Shown in pieces: positions 1 through 8,139 of a stretch of DNA of 11,215 nt. The stretch spans positions 1 to 11,215 of the forward strand of contig CAZWVM010000119.1 in assembly GCA_964637705.1 (NCBI GenBank), read 5' to 3'. Positions within the stretch are counted from its first letter, which is position 1. The number at the start of each line of letters is the position of its first letter. The position numbers and the translations under genes are program-made. The stretch is from CAZWVM01 sp964637705. GTDB taxonomy: Bacteria; UBA8481. Below the pieces are notes generated by a model that was given only the letters and a program-made list of their open reading frames with translations, was not told the DNA's origin and searched no databases.

Positions 1-1980
1 CAGGCCGCCCTGCGTCGTGATTCCGCCGATAAGCATCTGGGCGTCCAGTGTGTCGCCGCCGAGGGCGTTCGAAAGAACGTCGGTCACGAAGAAGAAGGCG
101 CGGCTGTTTCCGTTGGGGACGTAGACGCCGCCCGAGAAGGTGACGGTTTCCGCCGTGAAGGTCCGCGGGATGTCGTAGAGCGCGTCCGCCGACGCCGAGA
201 AGAGTTCGTTCGCGTCCGCGTCGTAATAGAGCCTGAGGTTTTGTACGTCCGCCGCACGCACGCCGCGCCAGTTGATGGCGACCCCGGTGACCGTGTCCGA
301 GGAGCCGACCGCCGTGACCTTGAAGCGCAGGATCACCCGGTTCGTGTCGCCGGGCTCGACGTTCAGGAAGGCCTGGTCCAGGACCGTGGCGAAGAATCCC
401 TGGACGATCACATAGACGCCCGTTTCGCTGGTTCCCGTGAGCCCCGGCGTTCCGATCGCGGAGAGGATCGTCGTCTCCACGCTCAGGTCGAAGAAGGAGA
501 GGTCCGCCCGACCCTGCACGAGATTGCCCCGGATCTGGGTGTAGTCCCCGCCCACCGGGAATTCCTCGTTGGCCAGGTTCGTGAGCGACGGGTCGAACTG
601 GGCGAGTTGAGTCAGATCGAAGGAGCACTTGATGCCGCCGCCGGTGTAGTCCCGGTCCACGTTGCCGTAGGTGTCGGCGGCCGTGACCGCGACCGTGGTC
701 CGCTGGCCCGTGGCGATCGTGCCCGTCTTGGGCGAGAATCGCAGGGAGACGGCCTGCACGTCCACCGTGCGGTTGGGCGTCGAGTTCAGGGGCGTCGCGG
801 CCTGGTTCTCCGCCGTCGACTGGATCGTGAAGGTCTCCGCGCGCGCGTCGATCACGTCCCAGTCGGTCGCCGTCGTCCCGATGTTGTAGCCGACCATCAG
901 GAGGATCGAGTCCTGGTCGTTGACGTCGATATCGAGGAAGTTGAAGTCGCAGAATCCGCCCGCGAACGATCCGTTCGCGATCCACTCGTCCGTGCCCGAA
1001 TCGATCCGGCCGTTGCCGTTCAGGTCCCTGAAGAGGAGGACGGAGGAAACGTCCGTGTCCGCCGTGTTCTGGGAGCGAACGCCGATCCGCGTCACCTTGT
1101 CGTTCGCTCCCGACTGGTTGTTGACCCGGAGCGCGAGCACCGAGACCGCGCGGGAATCGGGGCGGACCAAGCCGATCGCGGTCAGGTTCTCGGCCGTGAC
1201 CGAGATCCGGTTCGCGAATTCCGCCAGGCCCGAGCACGGCGCGAGGATCGAGGTCACCGTCAGGGCCACCGTCTCCGCTTCCGTGTCCGTGAAGGTCACC
1301 TGGCCCAGGCCGCTCGTCAACCGGGCGTTCAACGACGTGACGCCCGCGCCCGCCGCCGGCGTCACGCTGGTCATGCCGGACGTGGCGGAGATCCACTGCG
1401 ACGAATCGCGGTTCGCGTCGAGGATCGTGAACTGCACCTGGACGTTCCGTCCCTGGGTCGCCGACCGGACGTTCGCCAGGTTGTCGAGGTTGCCGTGGGT
1501 GTCCACGGCCCGGAGCGTCACGTTCGGAGCCGCGGCGATCGCGACGACCTGGGTGTCCGGCGACATCGTGATCCGCGAAGCCACGATCTCCACCAGTCCG
1601 TTGCCGGCGGAGTTGATCGAGGAGGAAGGAAAGTAGCTCTGCCCCACGACGCGCACGCCCAGGGCCGGGATCCTCGCGTCGAAGGTGTCCCCGTCCACAA
1701 GCGTCGTCTCCATCTCGAAGGCCACGAAGAAGGTCTCCCGGTCGCCGGCACCGACGCCGACGGTGACCTGCGGCGAGAGGATCAGCGTGACGGTTCCGGC
1801 CGAGAAGACGCCCGAGGAGACGAAGGTGTCCGAGGAAGCCGAGAGGAGGCCGTTGCGGTTGTCGTGATACAGGAGGACGCGTTTGACCTTGCCTGTCGTC
1901 CCGATGCCCTCGACGATGACCGAGTCGACCACCTGGGCGGCTCCGAGGTTGTTCTTCACCTGGAACCTCACCGCCGCGAC
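1..1980 (-). repeat. Alternating Ig-like / D-x-N-loop modules in the C-terminal part of the giant protein
   Basis: Residues ~2017-2676 alternate two module types. Type A, about 110-120 residues, occurs at ~2017-2136, ~2296-2405 and ~2557 to the edge. Each has a hydrophobic opening strand (VAAVRFQVKNN, VLALRVNNQ, RVILRFKV), then an acidic loop after a V.LLY/F strand (D2056, D2335, D2603; the middle copy reads DLNGNGRID), then a sensor-like strand ending near DTFDA, DVIDA or DTLDA. Type B is an invasin/Big-like Ig module at ~2151-2295 (ITMSPDTQVV, VDTHGNLDN) and ~2424-2556 (SLRFSPKTG, ADTYGNVD). The composite period is about 268-279 codons, with 276 measured at the MSP/FSP landmark. The acidic loops may bind calcium, by analogy with dockerin-like loops. 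Confidence 0.75.
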
Positions 1981-4900
1981 CGGGCTCTCGCCCGGGCCGG
2001 CATACGAGGTGTCCAGCGAGAAGGCCGCGGCCTCGAGGACCGCCGTCGCGATCGTCGCGGTGCAGGAGGGGGTCGGTAGCGCGAGGGCGGCGCGCAGAAC
2101 GTCCGGGTCCGTGTAGTCGTGGTTGTCGTAGATCCGGGGGCGCGTGTCCGTCGCCGTGTCGGAAACTTCGCAGAGGAGCGTTCCGCCCGTGATGCCGAGG
2201 TTCTGGATGATCGCGAAGTAGAAGGTCTCCGTGCCGCCCGCCGAGACGGTCCTGGCGTCCGGCGCGCCGATCGTGAACTCCGAGGTCTTGTCCACTCCGC
2301 CCACGTTGAGTCTCAGGTCGGACGTCGAGGGAATGACTCTCAACGGACTGCGGCCGGCGTCGGCGGCATACACGAGTTCCGCGAAGAAGGGGTCTCCGAT
2401 CAGGACCTGGTCTCCCATCGCACCGTTGATGACCGCGGAATCCGCGCGCAGGAGGCGGACCGAGTTCAAGGTCCCGCGGGCCGTCGGCTGGATCAAAATC
2501 GAGTTCGTCTGGAAGGGGATGACCTCCGTGCGCAGCGAATCGTCCGCCGCCGGCACCGTGTAGCTCGTCACGTTGTCCTTCACTTCCACGGCGGTCGTGT
2601 CCGCCAGTCGAATGCGGAAGTTGAGGCTCGAGGCCGGGTTGTCCGCGATGCTCACCCAGACGCGAACCGTCACGGTCGCGTCGGAGGCGACGGTGAGCCC
2701 CGAGAGGGGGATCGAGATCGTGCTGCCGGTCGAAGGGAGGTTCGGTGTGTCCACGCCGCCGTACGTGATGACGCCGGCGGACTGGCTGATCGAGATGCCC
2801 TTCAGGACGTGGTCGGGCGTCAGGGGGAGCCCGAGGGCGTCGCGCACGGAGAGCGTCAGCTTGTCGATGCGGATCGTGTTGACCGGCGTGTCCGCGCCGC
2901 GCGAGGGGTTGCGGAAGACCAGGTCCATGACGCGGACGTCCTCCTGCCCCATCGCGACGTCCAGGGGGGTCATCGATGTGTCGGCGCCGATTTCACACGT
3001 GTCCGCCGGGCTCTGGCCGTAGATCACGATCAGGCCCGATTTTTCATCCACCACACCGTTGCCCTCTTCCACGGCGCTCAGGATCTTTGCCGAGACGTCG
3101 TCGACGACCGAGAAGACGCTCGTGCCGGTGAAGTGGAATCGGACGGAGTCGGACGGGGCCGTGGGCGAGATGTAGGCGTAGAACTCCGCGTCGCGCACGT
3201 CGCCCTGGAAGGCCGTGTAGGACGAGGGCGTGATCGTCAGGGTCTGTCCCGTCGGGAAACTCGTCACGTCCGCGAAGGTCACGCCGTCGGTGGAGTTCTT
3301 CATGACGAGTCGCGAGACGAATCTCTGCCAGCTCAGGGCGCCTCCCGTCTCCGATTCCAGGGTCAGGGCGAGCTGGGTCACGCGGTTCGCGTGCGCGCCG
3401 ACGTTCGAGTTGTAGAGCCTCAGGACGATCGCCTTCACCACGTCGCCCTTCGGCAAGGATCCCCCCGCGTAGGTTTCGGATATCCCGATGCCCGCGTCGG
3501 AATCCTTCAGGGGCACGACGAGCGACTTGCCGCTCTGGGCGAAGACGCCCGTGAAGAGCGTCTCGCCCGCGAGCTGGACCTCGACGCCGAATGTATTGGA
3601 GGCGTTGTCCAGGGGCGCGTCCACGTCCGGCCGGGCACGGCCGGTGAGGTTGATGACGGAATCGCCGTAGACAACGGTGAGCTTCTGTCCGATCCCCAGG
3701 TTCACGTCCTTCACCGTGACCGTCTGACCCGCGAAGACCGAATCCCCGAAGGCGTCATCCGAGAAGATCGTCACGTGGCCGTTGGTGAACGGATCCAACT
3801 CCTGCGGCTGGCTCCAGGCGGTGGGAATCGTGAAGCGCAGGGTGTCGCCGGAGAGGGTCTGCGCCGCGGTGTAGACGATCTCGTAGCGCTGCAACGTGCC
3901 TGCGACGATCTCCGTCGCAGGCTCGATGTAGGCGTTGCCCCGGTTCTCGATCCGGTTGACCAGTCGCCGCGGCGCCAGCGTCGTCTCGTTCCCGAGCTTG
4001 TCCGTGATGACGACCCCGATCCAGTTCTGGCTGGGAGGCGGCCCGAGGAGATTGAGGTTCGAGGAGAAGTTGCCGGTCGAGGCGTTGGCCGAGAGCGTCT
4101 TCTCGTCGGTCTTCGTGCCGCCGGAGGCCGCGGTCCAGTTGGTGATTCTCACCGTCGCGTCCAGGCCCGTCGCTTCCGAGGTGACCTGTCCGCTCACGGT
4201 GTAGAAGGTGTTGGAGGTCGAATCGCCGGACACGCCCGGGGCGAGCACCGTGTAGACGGGAGCCGTCTTGTCGATGACGAACGGCTTGAACTCGTCGGCC
4301 AGGTCGAAATCCGTCTGGTCGGGATTGGGGTCGATGAAGGGGGCGTCGCCGCCGTCGTCGTCGTAGGCGTTCTCGACCTTCAACTGGGCCTCGCCGTCGG
4401 CCATCGCCGATGTGATGTTCGCCGTGCCGCGCCAGGTTCCCCCCGAGAAGGAGATCTTCGTCACGTTGGTGAAGGCGCCGCCGGAGGGGCGGAACTGCAC
4501 CGTCATCGTGTCCGGAACCGCCGTCGTCACCATGCCCTTGTTGAAATTCACCTGCACTGTGCAGACGCCGGTCCCGGCGTAGTAGACGCCCGAGACGGCG
4601 GTGGTGGTGTCGCCGGTGAGAGAGGCCGAGATGACGAGCGGAGTGTCCTGGGCGCGGGCGATCGTCAGGTCCGCGGTCTTCACGTCCTGCCAGGAAAGCG
4701 TCATCTGGTGGATCCGGTCGTTCGACTGGTCGCAGACCCAGATCTTCTGCTCGTAGCGACCTGACAGGGGATTGAAGGTGTAATTCCCGGTTCCGTCGGC
4801 CCAAACCGCCTCGCGGGGCCCGAAGAAGTTCAGAGCCCCGGAACCGCGAACGATGCTCGACTCCATCAGCGTGCTCGCGCCGATCGTGGAATCGGGGTGA

Positions 4901-7900
4901 GCGGCGTTCCACTTGCGGAAAAGGTAACTGCCCGGCGTGCCCGTCACGCCGTCGTTCATCGAGTAGATCTCGCCGAACCTGTCGACGAGAGCGGTCGCCA
5001 CGTTGTTGCCGGAGGGGTTGGTGTTCACGATCTCCTGGGGACTGATCGCCACCATGATGGCTCCGCCCGCGAGACTCGTGCGGAAGACCTCCATGCGGTC
5101 GTTCGTCTGGTAGAAGAAGAGGGCCTCGGGATAGAAGATCCTGTTGACCCGATCGTAGAAGGGCGCGATCTGGGCGTTGGTGAGGTCATTCGAGGGGCTC
5201 CCTTCGGCCGGGTCCGCCCCGCCGCCCGCCGAGGCCGTGCCGAGGTGTCCGAGGAGCGTGCCGTCGGTCGATAGCCTCAGGCACCTCACGTCGTTGTCGT
5301 TCGTCACGCCGTAGATGGAACCGGCGCCGTAGGTGGCCTGGATCACGGGTTGGTTGAGAGCCGCGGACCAGCCCAGCGAGGTGAGGGTGGCGATGACGCC
5401 CACGGGAGAGCCGTCCGGGTTGAACTTCTTCAGGGTGATGACCGTCGGCGCCGTCAGGTTGTTGTGGTCGAAAACATAGATGAAGCCGGCCGAGTCCATG
5501 GCAATGGCGCGGGGAATGTTGAAGCCGTAGGAGTCCGAGAGGTCCGGGGTCGCGTCGATGCCCTGGATGTACTTGCCGTTCTCCGTCCCCGTCATCGGGT
5601 CGAAGATGCCGTCGGAGGTGAATCGCTTGATCGCGCGCGACCCGCGATTGACGACGACGAAGTAGCCGCCGCGGGGATCCGACGCCATGCCCTCCGGCGT
5701 CACGATCGAATAGACGTCGTCCTCGATCGAGCGGATGTAGGTGACCGAGTCGCCGGCCGCGTTCTCGGAGTAGACGTGAATCTGGTTGTTACCCTGCGAC
5801 GCCACGATGATGAAGGTCTCGTTTGTCGCCGCCTTCTGCCAGACCGCGATGCCCATGGCCGAGTTGATGCGCCCGTCGTTCTGGGTGTAGACGACGCCGC
5901 CCGCCAGCGGCGAGATCTTAAGAAAGGCGTTGCCGCGGGCCACGTAGATGCCGTTGCATCGGCCCGATCCGTTCTCCGTGATCGCGATGCCCCTCAGGGT
6001 CGTCGCCGCGCCCAGGTCCACGAGCTGCGTCGCGTTCGCGGGATAGTTGGGGATGAAGCGATCGACCTGGTCGCTCGCGTATTCCGCCAGGTAGATCCAG
6101 GAATCCCCCGACGGGACAGGGGCCACATCGAGGCAGTCGACGCCCATGTCGACCGTGGACCCCATGTACTCGGCAAAGGTGTCCCGGTCGCGGAAGCGGA
6201 CGAATCCTTCGAAACTTCCGCCGCCGCCGCCGCCCATGTTCAGCATGTTGGATCCACAGGCGACATAGACGTCACCGTTCCGGTCGATCCCGAGACCTCC
6301 CCACTCGTCGTCGGATTGAGGGCAGGCGACCGTGTCGGCCCAGAAGAGGTTCACCCAGTTTTCGGAGGCGGTCGAGTATTTCGCGATCCGGCAGTCCGCC
6401 GCGCCGTTGACGCGGTTGTCCGAGACGAAGACCTCGTTTCTGTCGTTCGCCACGATGCCATACGCCTGCAGCGTGTTCGCCAGCCCGAAGCCCGCGGGTC
6501 GCGCCACCGACCGCAGGAGTGTCGGCGGCTGGAGGTTCGGGTCGTTCATCGAGACCTGGCAGAAGATGAATGAGCCGGAGCAGTTGGTCCAGGAGAGTGT
6601 TCCCGCCGAGTCGACGAAGAGATCGCCGGGCCGGTTGATCGTGTCGCCGCCGCCCGAGTAGATCCGCGTGAGCGCCGCGCTCGTCCCCAGGATGTTCTCC
6701 TTGTAGACCCGGATCTGGTTCGCGACGCGCGCCGCCACGACGATGAACGTCTCGCCCGTCGAGGCCTTCTGCCAAACGGCGATGCCGTGCGTCGGCGAGC
6801 AGGCTACGTCAGACATCGTGTAGAGGACGGTGCCGGCGGGGTTCAGTTTCCGAAACGTCGTGTCGCCGCGCGTCAGGTAGATGGCGCGTCCGTCGGGCGT
6901 CACCGCGATGCTCCGCATGTCCGTCCGGGTTCCGAAGTCGACGAGGTTGTTGACGTTCGTCACGTGGGTGTAACCGTAGCGCCGGATGACGTCGTTCGAG
7001 TAGTTCGTCATGTAGACGTTGTCGAGGCCCGTCGAGATGGGCGCGGCATCGTAGAAATCGCTCCCCAAATCGACCGTGACCGAGTCCACCGTGGCCGTGT
7101 TCCCGTTGTCGCGGAAGCGCATCAGATACTCGCCGCCGCCGCCCGCGCCGCCGCCCATGCCCGAGACGTTCGTGCCCGTCGCGACGTAGACCGAGTCGTT
7201 CGCGTCGATTCCGAGCCCCGCGAACTCGTCCTCGGCCACCGCCGATGTCGCGTTCGTGGCCCAGTCCAGATTCACCCAGGTCTCCGTCGTGGTGCTGTAT
7301 TTCCCGATCCGGCACCCCGCCACGCCGCCGTTCACGTTGTCCGAGACGAAAACGTCATTGGTGGAGTTCATCGCGATGCCGTACGCCCGGTTGGTGTTCA
7401 CCTGGCCGAAGCTGTCCGGGAAGACAACGAGGCGCACGAAGACCGGTTCCGAGGTCTTCGGGTCGCCGAGAGAGACCTGGCAGAAGGAGAGAAGTCCCGA
7501 GGTGTTGGTCCAGGACAAGACGCCTCCCGAGGAGACGTGCAGGTCGCCCGGTCGGTTCACCGTCACGCCCGTCCCCTTGATCGTCGCCGTGATCGCGGGA
7601 CTGCGGAAGGAAGAATAGGCGCGAAGCGTGTAGGATCCGTAAGGGAGCGTGTCGTTGACGTTGTTCTCGCCCTGACCGTTCCAACGAAAGGCAGGATACG
7701 TCGGGTTCGAATCGATCTCGTAGGAGTAGAAGCGCCTCTTCAGCTCACCCCCGGCGTCGTAGATCTCGAGCCGGAACCCGCCGTGACTGTCCGGGCTCTC
7801 CGCGCCGCAGGAATCTCCTGACAGGGTCAAGGTTATATAGACTCCCGAGTCCGTTCCCGCCGCGGTCAGATCGTTATCGAAGGTGTTGTCGGGGGAAAAA

Positions 7901-8028
7901 TTGATGGCGGTGATCGACCGATCCGAGGGGGCGGCGGATACCGATGCCGCCGTTACTGATAGAACGACGACGACCAAGGCAAAATGAGGACAGACACGTA
8001 GGATAATCGCGGGTATTCTTATAAGCAT
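1..8028 (-). CDS. Giant secreted beta-propeller / Ig-like mosaic protein (C-terminus beyond window)
   Basis: The minus-strand frame is open from ATG 8028 to base 1: 2,676 codons, no stop, 3' end missing. The start is secure because an in-frame TGA lies four codons upstream (8038-8040) and a Sec signal peptide follows (h-region FALVVVVLSV, cleavage near residue 32). In order: FlgD-like Ig domain (~60-142, motif FRWNGQGENN); two tandem propeller-like units (158-464 and 465-768, each starting near NRPGDL); further NHL/TolB-like beta-propeller sequence (~770-1116, for example IWVCDQSNDRIHQM); Ig-like domain (~1117-1250); bacterial Ig domain opening VIDKTAP (~1250-1353); an E-set domain of the kind seen in S-layer-type proteins (~1365-1450, GTLQRYEIVYTA, TIPTAW, LTVVYGDS); beta-rich modules (~1480-2010); then alternating invasin-like Ig and D-x-N-loop modules (~2017-2676). 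I see no enzyme motif. The likely role is extracellular binding or scaffolding, which is inference. It lies 111 bp downstream of the LamG gene, on the same strand. A FlgD-like tail may follow outside the window. Confidence 0.93.
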   Translation of the reverse strand, partial: MLIRIPAIILRVCPHFALVVVVLSVTAASVSAAPSDRSITAINFSPDNTFDNDLTAAGTDSGVYITLTLSGDSCGAESPDSHGGFRLEIYDAGGELKRRFYSYEIDSNPTYPAFRWNGQGENNVNDTLPYGSYTLRAYSSFRSPAITATIKGTGVTVNRPGDLHVSSGGVLSWTNTSGLLSFCQVSLGDPKTSEPVFVRLVVFPDSFGQVNTNRAYGIAMNSTNDVFVSDNVNGGVAGCRIGKYSTTTETWVNLDWATNATSAVAEDEFAGLGIDANDSVYVATGTNVSGMGGGAGGGGEYLMRFRDNGNTATVDSVTVDLGSDFYDAAPISTGLDNVYMTNYSNDVIRRYGYTHVTNVNNLVDFGTRTDMRSIAVTPDGRAIYLTRGDTTFRKLNPAGTVLYTMSDVACSPTHGIAVWQKASTGETFIVVAARVANQIRVYKENILGTSAALTRIYSGGGDTINRPGDLFVDSAGTLSWTNCSGSFIFCQVSMNDPNLQPPTLLRSVARPAGFGLANTLQAYGIVANDRNEVFVSDNRVNGAADCRIAKYSTASENWVNLFWADTVACPQSDDEWGGLGIDRNGDVYVACGSNMLNMGGGGGGSFEGFVRFRDRDTFAEYMGSTVDMGVDCLDVAPVPSGDSWIYLAEYASDQVDRFIPNYPANATQLVDLGAATTLRGIAITENGSGRCNGIYVARGNAFLKISPLAGGVVYTQNDGRINSAMGIAVWQKAATNETFIIVASQGNNQIHVYSENAAGDSVTYIRSIEDDVYSIVTPEGMASDPRGGYFVVVNRGSRAIKRFTSDGIFDPMTGTENGKYIQGIDATPDLSDSYGFNIPRAIAMDSAGFIYVFDHNNLTAPTVITLKKFNPDGSPVGVIATLTSLGWSAALNQPVIQATYGAGSIYGVTNDNDVRCLRLSTDGTLLGHLGTASAGGGADPAEGSPSNDLTNAQIAPFYDRVNRIFYPEALFFYQTNDRMEVFRTSLAGGAIMVAISPQEIVNTNPSGNNVATALVDRFGEIYSMNDGVTGTPGSYLFRKWNAAHPDSTIGASTLMESSIVRGSGALNFFGPREAVWADGTGNYTFNPLSGRYEQKIWVCDQSNDRIHQMTLSWQDVKTADLTIARAQDTPLVISASLTGDTTTAVSGVYYAGTGVCTVQVNFNKGMVTTAVPDTMTVQFRPSGGAFTNVTKISFSGGTWRGTANITSAMADGEAQLKVENAYDDDGGDAPFIDPNPDQTDFDLADEFKPFVIDKTAPVYTVLAPGVSGDSTSNTFYTVSGQVTSEATGLDATVRITNWTAASGGTKTDEKTLSANASTGNFSSNLNLLGPPPSQNWIGVVITDKLGNETTLAPRRLVNRIENRGNAYIEPATEIVAGTLQRYEIVYTAAQTLSGDTLRFTIPTAWSQPQELDPFTNGHVTIFSDDAFGDSVFAGQTVTVKDVNLGIGQKLTVVYGDSVINLTGRARPDVDAPLDNASNTFGVEVQLAGETLFTGVFAQSGKSLVVPLKDSDAGIGISETYAGGSLPKGDVVKAIVLRLYNSNVGAHANRVTQLALTLESETGGALSWQRFVSRLVMKNSTDGVTFADVTSFPTGQTLTITPSSYTAFQGDVRDAEFYAYISPTAPSDSVRFHFTGTSVFSVVDDVSAKILSAVEEGNGVVDEKSGLIVIYGQSPADTCEIGADTSMTPLDVAMGQEDVRVMDLVFRNPSRGADTPVNTIRIDKLTLSVRDALGLPLTPDHVLKGISISQSAGVITYGGVDTPNLPSTGSTISIPLSGLTVASDATVTVRVWVSIADNPASSLNFRIRLADTTAVEVKDNVTSYTVPAADDSLRTEVIPFQTNSILIQPTARGTLNSVRLLRADSAVINGAMGDQVLIGDPFFAELVYAADAGRSPLRVIPSTSDLRLNVGGVDKTSEFTIGAPDARTVSAGGTETFYFAIIQNLGITGGTLLCEVSDTATDTRPRIYDNHDYTDPDVLRAALALPTPSCTATIATAVLEAAAFSLDTSYAGPGESPVAAVRFQVKNNLGAAQVVDSVIVEGIGTTGKVKRVLLYHDNRNGLLSASSDTFVSSGVFSAGTVTLILSPQVTVGVGAGDRETFFVAFEMETTLVDGDTFDARIPALGVRVVGQSYFPSSSINSAGNGLVEIVASRITMSPDTQVVAIAAAPNVTLRAVDTHGNLDNLANVRSATQGRNVQVQFTILDANRDSSQWISATSGMTSVTPAAGAGVTSLNARLTSGLGQVTFTDTEAETVALTVTSILAPCSGLAEFANRISVTAENLTAIGLVRPDSRAVSVLALRVNNQSGANDKVTRIGVRSQNTADTDVSSVLLFRDLNGNGRIDSGTDEWIANGSFAGGFCDFNFLDIDVNDQDSILLMVGYNIGTTATDWDVIDARAETFTIQSTAENQAATPLNSTPNRTVDVQAVSLRFSPKTGTIATGQRTTVAVTAADTYGNVDRDYTGGGIKCSFDLTQLAQFDPSLTNLANEEFPVGGDYTQIRGNLVQGRADLSFFDLSVETTILSAIGTPGLTGTSETGVYVIVQGFFATVLDQAFLNVEPGDTNRVILRFKVTAVGSSDTVTGVAINWRGVRAADVQNLRLYYDADANELFSASADALYDIPRTFTAETVTFSGGVYVPNGNSRAFFFVTDVLSNALGGDTLDAQMLIGGITTQGGL
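5725..6636 (-). repeat. Propeller-like unit 2 of the tandem intragenic duplication
   Basis: Encodes residues 465-768 of the giant protein, directly adjoining unit 1 with no linker. It keeps unit 1's order of landmarks: NRPGDL, SWTN, FCQVS, YGIVANDRNEVFVSDN, CRIAKYST, WVNLFWA, GLGIDRNGDVYVACG, a polyglycine loop, FVRFRDRD, GIAVWQKA and NNQIHVYSEN. The sequence has diverged at many positions. The shared cysteines (C490 and C546, matching C183 and C239) could form one disulfide per unit, which would suit an extracytoplasmic location. After residue ~769 the sequence continues propeller-like (TPEGMASDPRGGYFVVVNRG) but no longer aligns clearly with these units. Confidence 0.83.
6218..6235 (-). repeat. 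GCC/GGC triplet tract encoding a glycine-rich loop (unit 2)
   Basis: Six consecutive ccg/gcc-type triplets encode the GGGGGG loop following M598 of the giant protein, equivalent to the loop after M291 in unit 1. It probably forms a flexible exposed loop between propeller blades, which is inference. Confidence 0.7.
6637..7557 (-). repeat. Propeller-like unit 1 of a tandem intragenic duplication (307 codons)
   Basis: Encodes residues 158-464 of the giant protein. It matches the following unit at an offset of exactly 921 nt (307 codons) at four checked landmarks: NRPGDL (N158/N465), FCQVS (C183/C490), CRI.KYS (C239/C546) and the glycine-loop methionine (M291/M598). Toward the C-terminal end the offset grows to 311 codons (GIAVWQKA, I416/I727). 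Similarity also survives in the DNA; for example gagacctggcagaag occurs in both copies. Alternating patterns such as YGIAMNSTNDVFVSDN and GLGIDANDSVYVATG look like NHL-type blades. About 307 residues would suit one six- or seven-bladed propeller. Confidence 0.85.
7131..7155 (-). repeat. GCC/GGC triplet tract encoding a glycine-rich loop (unit 1)
   Basis: A nearly pure gcc/cgc triplet run that reads as glycine codons on the coding strand and gives a GGGAGGGG loop right after M291 of the giant protein. The partner tract sits at the same position in unit 2, so the loop predates or accompanied the duplication. Triplet runs of this sort change length in whole codons by slippage. The two copies differ in composition here: unit 1 has one alanine interrupting the glycines. 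Confidence 0.7.
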
Positions 8029-8139
8029 CTCGCCGAATCAAGTATAGATCAAACGTTCTATGAAAGCTTGAAAAAATTGCAGATGCGCCCGATTGTGTAT
8101 GGAATAACACATAAGACGGAAACGGCTCGTGATGTAACT
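8029..8139. other. AT-rich intergenic region between the LamG gene and the giant gene
   Basis: A 111-bp gap, noticeably more AT-rich than its flanks. On the coding strand it contains an imperfect AT-rich hairpin soon after the LamG stop (8094-8111, TGTGT/ACACA arms), a run of six T (8073-8078 region, AATTTTTT on the minus strand) and a TATACT box close to the giant gene's ATG. The hairpin and T-run are about 15 nt apart, so this is not a textbook intrinsic terminator. The bases before the ATG (TTCGGCGAG) make a poor ribosome binding site, too close to the start. Confidence 0.55.
8041..8046 (-). promoter_or_regulatory. Possible -10 box upstream of the giant gene
   Basis: The minus strand reads TATACT, one mismatch from TATAAT, 12 nt before the ATG at 8028. 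It would give a transcript with a leader of only about six bases. The hexamer 17 nt further upstream (AAGCTT) is a poor -35, and there is no extended TGn motif. It follows an AT-rich patch that could help open the DNA. The organism's promoter consensus is unknown, so this is a weak call, and co-transcription with the LamG gene is equally possible. Confidence 0.22.

Noticed and set aside
2119..4764. A plus-strand open frame of 881 codons (and a similar one of 612 codons at 241-2079)
   Set aside because: They lie exactly antisense, codon on codon, to the giant minus-strand gene. In that register plus-strand stops would need TTA, CTA or TCA codons, which are rare in this GC-rich gene. The translations are Arg/Asp/Val-rich with no domain pattern or signal peptide.
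3755..4912. A minus-strand open frame of 385 codons in a different register
   Set aside because: It overlaps the giant gene in another frame and gives an Arg/His/Gly-rich product with no recognisable fold. It is explained by GC-rich third positions.
5350..7821. Plus-strand open frames of 407 codons (5350-6573) and 344 codons (6787-7821)
   Set aside because: Same codon-aligned antisense register opposite the two propeller units. Their mutual resemblance (for example DRDAHGRVD / RHRDAPHVR-like strings) only mirrors the duplication on the coding strand.
8073..8111. Intrinsic terminator after the LamG gene (AT-rich hairpin plus T-run)
   Set aside because: The hairpin stem is short, bulged and AT-rich, and the six-T run does not follow it directly. 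The GCATCTGC next to the T-run can form only a 3-bp stem.
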